A stretch of DNA of 64,000 nt, taken from positions 111,167,160-111,231,159 of the forward strand of contig NC_062219.1 of assembly GCF_902686445.1 (NCBI RefSeq). The letters run 5' to 3'. Each line of letters starts with the position of its first letter. The stretch's first letter is position 1. This DNA is from Sciurus carolinensis (lineage: Eukaryota; Chordata; Mammalia; Rodentia; Sciuridae). The notes beneath the pieces were generated by a model, which was not told the DNA's origin, made no database searches, and worked only from the letters and a program-made list of their open reading frames with translations. Shown here one piece after another: positions 46,960-60,067 of this stretch. Made by a program: the position numbers and the translations under genes.

Positions 46960-48560
46960 GAGGCATTTCCAAAGCTGTCACCCTGGGTTCCTCAAGAGTC
47001 CCAGAATTAGAGGAGGACATCCCCAGACCCAGATGCACATTGAGTTTTTCTGCAGAGGAAAGAATTGATACATCTTAGTGTTTTTTAGTGGCACAGGGAT
47101 ACTGTTATGATTAATGAAGAAAACATGATTAAAGGCTTTTTTGATCATTGCTGTATTTCACTGCATAATCATTGTGGATTTTAAGCCAAGTTTTGGGGGA
47201 CTTGGATTTTGGTTTTGGAGGGTTTTTGTTTTGTTTTTGAAAAAAAAAATGAGTTGTGATCATTATGTGAAACTTTTTTTAAAGTTGTGCTGGTATTACT
47301 TGAAAATCATTCAATAATGAACTGTTTTGGGTACAAGATTAGGATACATGGAATACCTGTGAATATGTTAAAAATCAAATAGTCAAATTGATGCACATTT
47401 CTTCATGACAGTTTAGCAAATATTTTTCTAATCTGAAAAAAATTAGTTATTGATTTGTGTATTAGAACTGAAATATACTTGAGAAAATTTACTAAATTTT
47501 GTGAAGTATGGACTTAAAAAATTTAATCTTCCATGTCCAAAGTTTCTGCACCACTATCATTGGCTTTGTTATCTGATGTGGTCCTCAGTGCCACTCACGT
47601 AAGGTGTGTTTACTGTTAGTACTGCAGCTCCCTAAACAACCAATAAGTTAGCTTTTGGCAATATATTGACAATGTGCATATTCTGGGCTTGCAGGTTACA
47701 AGAAAAAAATGTGCATCCATATGCTCCTGGTGAAGACTTTGCTGCTCTGTTTGCCTTCTTAAGTGGCCTGTGGATGAATTATACCATGTGACAATTATGT
47801 AGTGAAAGGTTGTAAACCAATCTTTGGACTGAAAAAACAAGGTACAATGATGATACAGTGGAAATATGGTACATATTTTCTTAGTCATTGGCTCCCAGAA
47901 GTACAACTACTACTCCCACGTGTCCTTAACATTTAGTTTATATTTCCTCATACACAAATTTTTTCACCATAATATGTTTTCTAATATTCCTTCATACATT
48001 ATAAAGATGGAGGTCCTAGGGTTTAGTAGGCCAAAAATAAAGTAAGTTTTCTCTTTGTTTCTTAGATAAACATTGAAGCAAAAGGATTGCGTTGTGAAGT
48101 CCATTATCAGGAACTTCACTTTTAAAATACCACAGGACTTTTCCTTTAGAGTATTGACTTGATATCATCTTTTCTTGTACTTTCATACAGTGTCTTAAGT
48201 GAAAAGGCCAGTCTTGAGGAGATCATCTCAAGTTTTCCCCTTCTAGGTTTATCATTTAGGAAAGCATTTCTAAAAGTACACTTTGGGGCCAGTCTTTGTT
48301 TCAAGTAACAGTGGTACTCCTGTACTTGCTGTAAAAGCCAGAAAAGGAAAATTTCCTGGCTGAGTGGAAGCAGAACCAATCTCATTTTGACCATGTCAAC
48401 CCAAAAAGCAGCTGATTCTGCTTCCTATGCTGATTCAGGTTTTTGAAGACTTAAACAGTGGCCCTAGATTCCAGGCTATCTGGATTAAAACTAAGTGACT
48501 TTTTTCATAATACACAAATCTGTACTCAGCGCAAATAGTATAAGTAAGTGGGTTACCATC
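46960..48560. other. Unique DNA, no gene seen
   Basis: A 96-codon antisense frame (47616-47906) and an 82-codon antisense frame (48146-48394) have no recognised family. No confident repeat. Confidence 0.35.
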
Positions 48561-48562
48561 TG

Positions 48563-48965
48563 TATTAGTTTTCTAGGACTGTTGTAACAAAATATCACAA
48601 ATTAGATGGGTTAGAACAACAGAAATTTATTGTCCCACAGTTCCAAAGGCCACAAGTCTGAAATCAAGATGTCAGCAGGTTTGGTTCCTTCTAAGGGTTC
48701 TGTTTCATGTCTTCCCTTTTGGTGATTACTGGCAATTCTTAGTATTGCCTGGTTTGTAATGAAATCATTCCAGTCTTTGCCTGTATCTTTACATGACAAT
48801 TTTCTGTCTCCTCTTAAAAGGACACCAGTCGTTAGATCGGGATCCATCCTACATCTTAATCTGGTTACATTTGCAAAGACCTATTTCCAAATAAGATAGC
48901 ATTCAGAAGTTCTGGAGATTAGGACTTAATATATCTTTCTGGAGAATATCTACAACACCATCTGA
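48563..48965 (+). mobile_element. MLT1-like MaLR LTR
   Basis: 'tgtattagttttctaggactgttgtaacaaaatatcacaaattagatgggttagaacaacagaaatttattgtcccacagttcc' then 'ggtgattactggcaattct', 'tcattccagtctttgcctg', 'aaaggacaccagtcgttag' and 'tttgcaaagacctatttccaaataagatag...ggagattaggacttaa'. A complete-looking MLT1-type LTR without internal region. Confidence 0.75.
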
Positions 48966-49061
48966 TTACCGTTACATTGCTTACAAATAAAATTAGCACC
49001 AGTATAAGATCCATTATTATGATGAAACAAATCATAAAAAAGAAAGATATCAATAAGTGAC

Positions 49062-49171
49062 CATTAAAGTGGTAGGTGAACAAATTTGGCATCATTACCT
49101 TTGTTATCAATAAAGACATTAAAGTGAGAGGTGAACAAATTTGGCATCATTACCTTTGTTATCAATAAATA
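49062..49171. repeat. 55-bp tandem duplication
   Basis: Two adjacent 55-bp copies (49062-49116 and 49117-49171) share 'aggtgaacaaatttggcatcattacctttgttatcaataaa' and differ at only a few positions ('aaagtggtagg' versus 'aaagtgagagg'). Recent local duplication. Confidence 0.93.
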
Positions 49172-49174
49172 TTT

Positions 49175-51005
49175 TCAATATCTTTGAAAAATATAAATTA
49201 CAGCCTACCTCTAGAATAATAAAATAATGGCATATCTCCTCTCTACCTGCTCATTTATAGTGGGAGTTGTCTTGTGTTCAAAAGTAGGATTGATTGTGGG
49301 CAAAACTGAGGGTAGTCTGAGAGTTGGTCTTTGGTATCATTCATCTTACTTTTCTGCCCCCAGCACAGAGAACTCTCAGATGAACTAAGGATTTGAGACT
49401 CCAGATTAGAGATTTTGGAAACTTGTCACTAAAGCACCAGGTCTCCCAAGTTCCCTCTGCCCTTGAATATCAGGATTCTGCCATACTTTACCTGGATAAC
49501 CCACCCATGTTCCTAGGGCAAGGTCAGTGATTCACAACTGTCTTCAGTAGATTTTTGTTATAAGTGAATTTCAAATAATACTTCACTATAACTGCAGATA
49601 CCTTCCACTTAATACAGCCTTGCATTTTATCAAATATTTTCATCTGTATTATCATATCCAAACTCCAGATTTCTCCAGTTAGATTTCAACATCATGTTTT
49701 AAGATATTATAACCTTACTTGACTTTCTTTCATTAAAAGTTTGACTCTTTAATATCATCATATAATTATGTTTATATGAAGAATTGGAAAGAAGACAGAG
49801 TCTCCATATGTTCATTTCAGCCTGGGTGGCTAAATGACTTATAATAGAGAATGCATGAAAATGGACTAGATTGAATAAATTAGCAAAATCACAAAAGGAA
49901 ACCACTATAGGAAATAGTTTTACACATGTAATTGCTGAAATCCTCTAGTGAATGTGTCAATCTGTACTAACTAAATAAATTTGTTTATAGACATGTTCTG
50001 TATTAGCTTCCACTCTTTCACAGTCCTTTGCCAAACAAAATCCCACCAGAAGTAGGATGTTCACACCCGAGTAGGAGTTTCTTGAATAAATATTTTTACT
50101 ATATGGAGACCAAAACCACTTTTACAAATTTTAGACTTTGATTGAAATACTATATTATTTCTTTATTTTTTTTCCCTCCCATCTTTTCTCTTGGCAAATA
50201 CTTCTCCATGAGCTTCCCTCCTCTCACCTCCCACAGTTCTGGTGAGCAAGAGGCTGACTGCATGCACAGGAGGCAGTCGGTCCTGAGAATAGTGGGACCA
50301 GTCTACCTAATCACTGCCACCACCAAATGAACTGGAGAGGCAGAGAAAGGTCCATTCGCAAAATAGCTTTCCTTCTCTCCTAAAACCTAGTTGAAATGAT
50401 TCATTGAATAATTTTAAGTATAGAGAATATACATCCTGAGGCTGTATTTTATAGAATGCCTATTTATATTTCATTTTAGTGCCACATAAATAGAATACAT
50501 AAAGGTAGAATTCATTCACCAGCCCTCAAGAAGTCATGGTAAGAGTTGTTGAAATATAACAGACCCATTCTTTTGTAAGGACAACTCCGATTTCAACTTT
50601 TGCCAGCTGATTTGGAAGAAGAGTATCAACTGACTTCCTGATTCTCTAGAATCAGCATAGGGCTACTAAAGCTCTATTTTGTTTTGGCCATTAACTCTGA
50701 AAACCGAATGTCTGTAAAGTATTTTTAATTGTGATAACGTCTACTAATAGTGAAACTAAGAGTATTTCTTTTTGACGTGCTAAACCTAAACTTTCTCACT
50801 GTTTTTGAGAGAAAATGTGACCAGTGAACAGTTCATTTGGACAATAATGTGACAGTGATCTGGGCTGGTGCCTGTCCTAATTGCTGTGATCCCAAATGCT
50901 CCCTTTTTAGAATTAATTAAAACAATACCCAATAAAATGAGTTCTTTACTATATAAACAATGTATCTGACTTGGGATGGCTTCATACCTCAGTATAGTTG
51001 GTTTT
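49175..51005. other. Unique DNA, no gene seen
   Basis: No recognised gene or confident repeat. Confidence 0.4.
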
Positions 51006-51009
51006 TTAA

Positions 51010-51195
51010 ATATTTTTCTTAGTGCATGGTACCTTTATGTAACAGTGTGGTTCATTTTGATGTAATCACACATGCATGAAATATAATTTGTTCCATTTCA
51101 GTCCCCTGTGCCTCCTCTTTCCCTCTCCTCTCCCCATCTCCTTATTCTCTTTCCTCTGCTAATATGATGACTGTTCAAATTAATCTTTCACGCCA
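51010..51195 (-). mobile_element. L1 3'UTR fragment, antisense
   Basis: 'gtggttcattttgatgtaatcacacatgcatgaaatataatttgttccatttcagtcccctgtgcctcctctttccctctcctctcccc' is an antisense L1 3'UTR with its pyrimidine tract (G-tract in sense). Truncated before ORF2. Confidence 0.65.
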
Positions 51196-51199
51196 GAGG

Positions 51200-52290
51200 A
51201 GAAACTTGTTATGTTATTTACAATACTTTGGAGGTAAATTTTCATAATAACTATGGTAGATTGTAAAGTTCCATGGCAAATTCCATTAATACAACTTTGT
51301 TTTAGAAATGCAGGTGTATAATATGTACGAGATAAAAGAATATGTTCATTGTGCCTCATGAATACCTAACTCTAGAATAAAGAGTCACACAGGCGTGGAA
51401 GAGGCATGCCTTTCCATAGTCAGTCCATAAATGTTCAGTTTTTAAATAAATGCCAAGAGGGAATATTCTAATTTAATATAAAGAATTCCTTTCAAGCCCT
51501 AAAGCATTGATTTCAAAGAATGGGTTGTGATATTAACTACTGTCTCCTGATGGATCTGTCATAATTTTTAGTATTCATTGTCTCATTCTTAAGAACCTTA
51601 ATTATAATTTATTTACTTTTCAATAAAATTGGTTTCACCCATTGACAAACAGCTATTGCTATACATGTTCCTTTTCCTTATGTTGTCATTTTTGGATGAG
51701 GCAAAGGCTATTGAGGCAGTATTTATCTTTTTGTCTTGTATCATTGTCTAAGACCTTGAAAATTCACTTGAGTAACACAACTTCAAGACCAGTATTATTA
51801 ACAAAAAAAAAGAGACAATTTATCTACTATAAACTTAATTATAATTTTCAGTAACAGTATTAGACCCCAAAATGTTTAGACACAACAAAAAATTTGATAG
51901 TGATATTTTAGATGACCTGAATACTCTCTTGCAAACAAGGCAGTTGGCTTCACTGATGTGTAAGTTTTCAATCCTGGAAGATTTTAAAAAGAAACCCAGA
52001 ACTGCTCCCAGTGGAAACTGAGATGTAAAATCAGAATAACTGTTTTCTTTGCATCATTGTTAGTGGTTCGATTATCAAAATCACTCATTTTTTTCCCCTT
52101 AACAAATTGCTGCCGATGGTTATCTTTCAAAATGATGTGTGGCCTAAACTCTATTTTTAGGAACTGAGACTAACCCAGCTCCAGCTCTTATAATGAACAC
52201 ATTAGAATTTCTCATTATTTTTCAGGAAAAACTAAGCTATCCTCTAATCAAATCCACTCATTCATAAAATGATTTTTAAGCAAACATGTG
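51200..52290. other. Unique DNA, no gene seen
   Basis: No recognised gene or confident repeat. Confidence 0.4.
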
Positions 52291-52809
52291 TTTTGCTAGC
52301 ACATACCAATTAGATTCATTGTGATACTTCCATACATGCATACAGTATATATATCCAGCTACCCTTCTTCCATACTTGCCCTTTACAACCTGGCTTTCTT
52401 TCCAGTTCCTAGTAATCACTATTCCACTTTCAGGTCAACTTTTTTAGTTTCTGCATATGAGAAACAACATGTGGTACTTATCTGTGTCTGACTTACTTTG
52501 CTTAATATGTTGTCCTTTATATCCATCCATTTTGCCACAAATGACAGGATTTCATTTTGTTTATGGCTGAATAATACTCCATTGTGCATATGTTCCATAT
52601 TTTATTTATCCATGCATCTGTTGATGGACACCTAGGCTGATTTCACATCTTAGCTATTTTGTATAGTGCCACAGTAATAAACATGAGCATGCAGGTATCT
52701 CTTTGGTATACTGATTTTGTTTCCTTTGGATATATACCTAGCATTGGAATTGCTGGATCATACAGTAATTCTATTTCAGGTTTGTTGAGGAACTTCTATA
52801 GTGGCTGTA

Positions 52810-53203
52810 CGTTATGGTTTGAATGTGAGTGAGGAAAAATGATTGGGTTATAAGAGTCTTAACCCAATCAGTGAATTAATCCCCTGATAGGGGTTAACTG
52901 AGTGGCAACTGAAGTGGTAGGGTGTGGCTGGAGGAGGTGGGAATTGGGGCATGGCTTTGGGTATATATTTTTATCTGGAGAGTGGAATCTTTCTGCTTCT
53001 TGATCACCATGTGAGCTGCTTCCCTCTGCCACACTCTTCTGCCATGATGTCCTGCCTCACCTTGAGCCCCAAGAAATTTGAGCCTGCTGTCTACGGATGG
53101 ATACCTCTGAAACCATCCATGAGTCCCTGAATAAACCTTTTCTCCTCTACATTTGTGCTGGTCAGGTCTTTTAGTTGCAGCAGCAAAAAAGCTGACTAAA
53201 ACA
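52810..53203 (+). mobile_element. MaLR (MST/MLT1-like) solo LTR, copy B
   Basis: Begins 'cgttatggtttgaatgtgag', lacks the 'gtcccccaaaagctcacatg' segment seen in copies A and C, and then follows them closely through 'gtgagctgcttccctctgccacactcttctgccatgatgtcctgcc' to 'gctgactaaaaca'. Flanks ctgta/ctata are a probable 5-bp duplication. It lies within the old L1, so it is younger than it. Confidence 0.82.
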
Positions 53204-53326
53204 CTATACTAATTTACATTCCCACCAATGGTGTGTAAGAGTTTCTTTTTCTCCACATCCTGTCAGCATCTTTTGGGGGTTTTTTGTTTTGTTTTGTTTT
53301 TGTTTTGGCTTTGGTAAGGCTGTTGG

Positions 53327-53367
<41 letters not shown>

Positions 53368-54053
53368 ATATCCGGTCTAAGTGGGGTAAAATGATATCTC
53401 AGTGTAGTTTTGATTTGTAGTTGCCTGATGACTAATGATATTGAACGTTTGTTCTTATATTTTTTGGTCATTTGTTTATTTGGGCCATTTATTTTTACTT
53501 CTTTGAGAAGTATCCGTTCAAATCATTTGTCCAGTTTTAATTGGGTTGTTTTTCTAAGTTTCTTGAGTTCTTTATATTCTTTATATATTGTGGATTAATA
53601 CCCTTCTGTCCAGATGCAGAGTTGGCAAGTCTTTTTTCCCATTCCATGGGTTGTGTCCTCCTCTGTTGTTTTCTTTGTTGTGCAGAAGTTTTTTAATTTG
53701 ATATGATCCCATTTGTCCATTTTTGCTTTTGTTTCCTGAGTTTTGGGGTTCCTGTCCAGAAAAAACCAGTATCTTCTTGAAGTATTTCTCTTATGTTTTC
53801 TTTTAGTAATTTCAGTTTCTGGTCTCATATAAAGGTCTTTGATGAATTTTGAGTTGATTTTTGTACAGGGTGAGAGAGAGAGAGTTTATTTCTATCTTCT
53901 TCATGTGGCTACCCTAATTTCTGGGCACCATTTGTTGAAGAGGCTGTCCTTTCTCCTGTGTGTTTTGCCAAAAACAAAAAAATCTTTGTCAAGAATCTGT
54001 TGGCTGTAGATGCATGAGTTTATTTCCCAGTTCTCCATTCTGTTCCACTTGTC

Positions 54054-55929
54054 TGTGTATGTTTTTTTTTAATTTATTTATCTTGATTCATTGTACACAA
54101 ATGTGGTATAACTGTTGTTTCTCTGGTTATGCACAAAGTAGAGTCACACCATTTGTGTAATCATACATGTACATAGAGTAATGATGTTTGTCTTATTCTG
54201 TTATTTTTCCTTCCCTGCACCCCCTCTCCACCCCTTTTTCCTCTATACAATCCATCCTTCCTCTATTCTTGCCTCCCTCCCACTTCCTGTTATGTATCAT
54301 CATCTGCTTATCAGAGAGATCATCCAGCCTTTGATTTTTTGGGATTGGCTTATCTCAGCATGATATTCTCCAGCTCCATCCAATTACCTACAAATGTCAT
54401 AATTTTATTCTTCTTTATGACTGAGTAATATTCCATTGTGTATATATACCACAGTTTCTTTATCCATTCATCAATTGAAGGACATCTAGGTTGGTTCCAC
54501 GATATAGATATTGTGAATTGAGCAGCTATGAACATTGATGTGGCTGTATTACTGTAGTAGACTGATTTTAAGTCCTTTGTATAGACCGAGGAGTGGGATA
54601 GCTGGTTCAAATGGTGGTTTCATTCCAAGCTTTCTAAGAAATCTCCACACTGCTTTCCAGAGTGGCTGCACTAATTTGCATCCCCACCAGCAATGTATGA
54701 GTGTACCTTTTTCCCCACATCCTCTCCAACACCTATTGTTGCTTGTATTCTTGATAATAGCCATTCTAGGGGTGAGGTGGAATCTTAGGGTACTTTTGAT
54801 TTGCATTTCTCTTATTACTAGAGATGTTGAACATTTTTTCATATATCTGTTGATTGCTTGTAGATCTTCTTCTGTGAAATGTCTGCTTATTTCCTTAGCC
54901 CATTTATTGACTGGGTTATTTGTATTTTTGGTATAGTTTTTTGAGTTCTTTATAGATTCTGGAGACTAGTGCTCTATCTGAAGTGCGTGTGGCAAAGATT
55001 TTCTCCCACTCTGTAGGCTCCCTCTTCACATTGTTGATTGTTTCCTTTGCTGAGAAAAAGCTTTTTAGTTTGAATCTATCCCAGTTATTGATCTCTGCTT
55101 TGATTTCTTATGCTTTTAGAGTCTTGTTAAGGAAGTCTGGTCCTAAGTGGACATGTTGAAGATTTGGACCTACTTTTTCTTCTGTTAGGTGCAGAGTCTC
55201 TAGTCTAATTCCTAGGTCCTTAATCCATTTTGAGTTGAGTTTTGTGCAGGATGAGAGATAGGGATTTATTTTCATTTTGATGCATATGGATTTCCAGTTT
55301 TGCCAGCACCATTTGTTGAAGAGGCTATCTTTTCTCCATTGGATTCTTTGGCACTTTTGTGTAGTATGGGAAAACTGTATTTAAATGAATTCAGTAAAGT
55401 AGCAGGATATAAAATCAGTGCTCATAAATCTAATGCATTTTTATTCATAAGTGATGAACCCTCTGAAACAGAAATTTAGAAAAACTACACCATTCACAGT
55501 AGCCTCAAAGAAAAATAAAATACTTGGGATCTCTACAATGAGAACTACAGACCACTAAAGAAAGAAATTGAAGAAAACCTTAGAAGATGGAAAGATCTCC
55601 CATGTTCTGGATAGGCAGAATTAATATTGGCTTTACTACCAAAAAGTGCTATACAAATTCAATGCAATTCCAATTAAAATCCCAATGACTTACATCATAG
55701 AAATAGAGCAGGTGATCATGAAATTCATTTGGAAGAATAAGAGACCCAGAATAGCTAAAGTAGTCCTTAGCAGAAAGAGTGAAGCAGGGTGTATCACAAT
55801 ACCAGACCTTCAACTATACTACAGAGCAATAGTAACAAAAACAGCATGGTATTGGCACCCAAATATACAGGCAGACCAATGGTACAGAATGGAGGACACA
55901 GAGACAAACCCATATATGTGTTTGTTTTT
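54054..55929 (-). mobile_element. Twin-primed (5'-inverted) L1 nested in old L1
   Basis: 54067-55383 is antisense L1 (3'UTR and ORF2 C-terminal half). At about 55383/55384 the orientation flips and 55384-55916 reads ORF2 in the sense direction ([10 protein letters not shown]..., [30 protein letters not shown]). Aligned on the full-length copy, the two parts meet near the residues NPNKYNF with almost no loss. This is the expected product of twin priming. Near-identical flanks tgtgtatgttttt (54054-54066) and tgtgtttgttttt (55917-55929) are the probable target duplication. Neither part can encode a functional protein. The 3'UTR lacks telomere-like units. Confidence 0.93.
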
Positions 55930-56497
55930 ATGCTAGTACTATGCTATTTTTTGTTAATGTAGCTCTGTAGCATTTCTTGAAATCAGGTATTATGATGCCT
56001 CCAGTTTTGCTCTTTTTGCCTAAGATTGCTTTGGATATTTGGAATCTTTTGTGCTTCCATGTAGATTTTAGAATTTTTTTTCTAGTTTTATGAAGAAAAA
56101 TCATTAGTATTTTATTGGGGATTGCATTGAATATAGATCACTTTGTGTAATATGGACACTGTGTAGTATTTTCACAGTATTAAATCTTGTAATTCATGAA
56201 CATGGGAGGTCTTTTCATCTTTTAGTGTGTTCTTTCATTTCTTTCATCAGTGGTTTTGTAATTTTCACTGCAGAGATCTTTTACTTCCTTAGTTAAGTTT
56301 ATTCTTAGGTACTTTATTTTTTGTGTGCTGTTGTGAATAGAATTGCTTCTTGATTAATTTATCAGCAACTTCCTTATTGGTACATAGAAAGCTACTGATT
56401 TTTATTATGTTGATTTTTGTATCCTGCAACTTTACTGAATTTGTTTATAAGTTCTAACAACTTTTCAATGAAGTATTTAGTTTTTTGTGTGTATAAA

Positions 56498-56691
56498 TCA
56501 TGACAGCTAGCTGGGCATGGTGGCCCATGACTATAATCCCAGTGATTTGGGAGACTGAAGCAGGAGGATCACAAATTCAAGGTCAGCCTGTCTCAAAATA
56601 AAAAATAAAAAGGGCCAGGAACATAGCTCAGGGGTAAACTTCTGGGTTCTATACTCAGTAACCCTCCCTCCCAAAAAATGTCATGATAGCT
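56498..56691 (+). mobile_element. MEN / B1-dID composite SINE with 11-bp TSD
   Basis: B1 half 'agctgggcatggtggcccatgactataatcccagtgatttgggagactgaagcaggaggatcac', linker 'aaaataaaaag', and ID half 'ggccaggaacatagctcaggggtaaacttctgggttctatactcag'. Flanking tcatgacagct (56498-56508) and tcatgatagct (56681-56691) are the target duplication with one mismatch. Confidence 0.92.
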
Positions 56692-57109
56692 TCAAACATG
56701 GACAATTTAGCTTTTTCCTTTCTAATTTAGATTTGCCTTTTTTTTCTTTCTCTTGCCTGATTGCTCTTTCTAAGTCTAGCAGTACTATAATAAATAGGAG
56801 CAGTGAAAGTGCACATCCATCTTTTTCCTGGTGTTAAAGGAGATGCTTTCAGCTTTTCCCCATTCAGTGTGATGTTGGGTTGACTGTTGATTTGTCCTAA
56901 GTGTAGCCTCTATTATGTTGAGGTATGATCCTTTGTACCTGTTCTTGCATTTTATCAAATGCCTTTTCTGCATTTATTGAGTTAATCATATGATTTTTAT
57001 CCTTCATTCTGTTGATATGCTGTGATGTATTATGTTTATTGACTTCTGTCCCTGTAGTGGAACCAGCTTGATTGTGGTGTATGATCTTTTTGGTGTGCTA
57101 TTGAACACA

Positions 57110-57477
57110 ACTAAGCACCTAATTGTTTTTTTCTTTAGCATTACCTATACCCTGAATATACAGAGATAAATAAAATAACAAGTCTGTGCCTTCTGGAAGC
57201 AACAATGGTCAATTAAGAGAAATGAAAATTGTTAAAGGTGAGCATTTGCCCACCCCCAAAAAATTATTACTTTTGAGTTAGTAATTCCTGCCAATTAGGC
57301 ATTTTGTACATACATATTTGTAACATACTTATTTTTATATATATGTTTAAAATGTTGTTAAACATCTTTATTTTGATTGTGATATAAAGTAGTGTATAAG
57401 AGTATTGGCACTAAACTTATTAACTATAGATGTATTTAAGCACATACAATATCATGGAAAGAATAATGTATACATAG
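57110..57477. other. Spacer between old L1 and young L1
   Basis: AT-rich, no gene or repeat recognised. Confidence 0.4.
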
Positions 57478-58875
57478 AAATGGTATACTTTTTTTATTGT
57501 AAACAAATGGTATACATGTTGTTTCTCTGTACGTGGCGTAAAGGCATACCATTTGTGTAATCATAAATTTACATAGGGTAATGTTGTTTGATTCATTCTG
57601 TTATTTTTTTCCCTTCCCCCCAACCCTCCCACCCCTCTTTTCCCTCTATACAGTCCTTCCTTCCTCCATTCTTGCCCCCCTCCCTAACCCTAACTCTAAC
57701 CCTAACACTAACCCCTCCCACCCCCCATTATGTGTCATCATCCACTTATTAGCGATATCATTCATCCTTTGGTTTTTTGAGATTGGCTTATCTCACTTAG
57801 CATGATATTCTCCAGTTTCATCCATTTGCCTGCAAATGCCATAATTTTATCATTCTTTATGGCTGAGTAATATTCCATTGTATTTATATACCACAGTTTC
57901 TTTATCCATTCATCAATTGAAGGACATCTAGGTTGGTTCCACAATCTGGCTATTGTGAACTGAGCAGCTATGAACATTGATGTGGCTGTATCTCTGTAAT
58001 ATGCTAATTTTAAGTCCTTTGGGTATAGGCCAACAGTGGGATAGCTGGGTCAAATGGTGGTTCCATTCCAAGTTTTCTAAGGAGTCTCCACACTGCTTTC
58101 CAGAGTGACTGCACTAATTTGCAGCCCCACCAGCAATGTATGAGTGTACCTTTCTCCCCACATCCTCGTCAACACCTGTTGTTGCTTGTATTCTTGATAA
58201 TCGCCATTCTAATTGGGGTGAGATGGAATCTTAGGGTGGCTTGATTTGCATTTCTCTTATTACTAGAGATGTTGAACATTTTTCCATATGTTTGTTGATT
58301 GCTTGTAGATCTTCTTCTGTGAAGTGTCCATTCATTTCCTTAGCCCATTTGTTGATTGGGTTATTTGCATTCTTAGTGTAGAGTTTTTTGAGTTCTTTAT
58401 AGATTCTGGAGATTAGTGCTCTATCTGAAGTATGATTGGCAAAGATTTTCTCCCACTCTGTAGGCTCTTCCTTTGCATTGCTGATAGTTTCCTTTGCTGA
58501 GAGAAAGCTTTTTAGTTTGAATCTATCCCAGTTATTGATTCTTGCTTTTATTTCTTGTGCTATGGGAGTCCTGTTGAGGAAGTCTGGTCCTAAGCCGACA
58601 TGTTGAAGTTCTGGACCTACTTTTTCTTCTATAAGATGATTCCGAGATCCTTAATCCATTTTGAGTTTAGTTTCGTGCATGGTGAGAGATATGGGTTTAG
58701 TTTCATTCTGTTGCATATGGATTTCCAATTCTCCCAGCACCATTTGTTGAAGAGGGTATCTTTTCTCCATTGCATATTTTTGGACCCTTTGTCTAGTATG
58801 AGAAAATTGTATTTATTTGGGTTTGTGTCCGTGTCCTCTATTCTGTACCATTGATCCAATAAATGGTATACTTTT
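57478..58875 (-). mobile_element. 5'-truncated young L1 with perfect 15-bp TSD
   Basis: Flanked by identical aaatggtatactttt at 57478-57492 and 58861-58875. The body is antisense L1 3'UTR plus about 1.1 kb of ORF2 C-terminus ([36 protein letters not shown]). It shares the telomere-like 3'UTR units (57680-57714) with the 4.8-kb L1, so it belongs to the same or a close subfamily. Near 58638 it lacks 16 nt present in the full-length copy, which disrupts the frame. Confidence 0.95.
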
Positions 58876-58879
58876 AGTC

Positions 58880-60060
58880 TTATAAAATTGCTAAAGATAA
58901 CGTTTATTAAAAAAAACATTTTTTCTAAATTACAATGTAGTTTGTATCAGCCACTTAATTATTTTCCTTAACAAGAACAGTTAAAAAAACTTATTAAAAC
59001 ATCTCTCATTACTTGAAATGACTTGGGCAATTAGAAATGGTCATTTTTAATGACTAAATTTAATTCAATGATTTTTGTATTCAGAATGCCAAAACAATAA
59101 AATTCTTGGTAATAACCCAAGAATTTATAAATGCCCAGTGTTAGTATTCTTTAATGAAATAAGAATCTGACAGAAAGAGAAGAGCAGGCATAAAATGACA
59201 AGTTCCTCAGAATTTATGGGTTCCAGGTTACTTGGAATAGAGAGTTAACGCTATGTCTCCCTCCCCCCCCCCCCACCTCTCTGCCAGCCAGAGAGGAACT
59301 CCTACTTATGAGGCAGGGCTCCCTCACTGTTCTTAAATGAAGGCTGCACTGTCTGATAAATAGCCCTCCATGATTTTCACAGGGTATTTATAACGTGGGA
59401 GAAGTTCACAGAATGGAATATGTTTGCTGAGAGTTTTGCATGTTACAGTGCTATACATCATATGGTTCAATTTAGGTTCTCTGAAATATCAGAGTTACAT
59501 TGAAATTATCAAAAGGGAAAAAGTCACATGGCAATGTTACAAACAAGATGCGCCTATTTGTATTTATGTTTGCTAATGAAATTCAGTCATGATTCCTACT
59601 TTGATTTTAAGAGTTTTAGACCACCATTCTGCTTTATTCATTATAATTAAATCTCGTGCCCACACGCAGACACAGAGCAACAAAGACAAGGAGCACATTT
59701 TATCTTTTAAAACGTTATTGCATGGCTTTGATATGAAGCTCCGGAGCCTCAAAGATTTATAGTATAAAAGCAAAACAATATGTCTTTAAGGGTATGGTCA
59801 TCCCTCAGGCAAGTAGAGGAACTAGAAGAAGGGTTGGACACAGGGGACAGACTTGACTTTGGGTGTGTGGGGGCTGTGGAATTTGAGACAGCTAACCCAA
59901 CCTTGGTCTAATCTCCTGTTTTGCTACCAGAAGAGAGGAAGAACAGGCCAATTAAAAAGCACTACTAAATTTTACTGTGAAATTGGGAGTGAGTGGGATA
60001 GAAAAGGGGTCTAATTTAGTTGACTCATCAAAGAGCATTTATACATGAAATTTAGAAAAG
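58880..60060. other. Unique DNA, no gene seen
   Basis: No confident repeat. C12 homopolymer at 59263-59274. Confidence 0.4.
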
Positions 60061-60067
60061 TACCTAC

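Larger units (their letters stand above)
52295..57105 (-). mobile_element. Old L1, antisense, with three nested insertions
   Basis: An older L1 read antisense. 3' end: 'gttctgcatatgagaaacaacatgtgg'-like sequence, 'ctgaataatactccattgtgcatatgttcc'. ORF2 parts: 53208-54053 ('gatattgaacgtttgttc', 'tttgatgaattttgagttgatttttgtacagggtgagag'), 55930-56497 ('ccagttttgctctttttgcctaagattgctttgg') and 56692-57105 ('gagcagtgaaagtgcacatcc'). Interrupted by a MaLR LTR (52810-53203), a twin-primed L1 (54067-55916) and a MEN SINE (56509-56680). It also has a T34 run at 53330-53363. Many stops and shifts. Confidence 0.85.

Noticed and set aside
54535..54936. 133-codon sense ORF
   Set aside because: Antisense of L1 ORF2 (C-terminal region) of the twin-primed copy.
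55646..55936. Separate sense-strand ORF2-like gene
   Set aside because: It is the inverted 5' part of the twin-primed L1; the frame ends at the element boundary in older L1 sequence.
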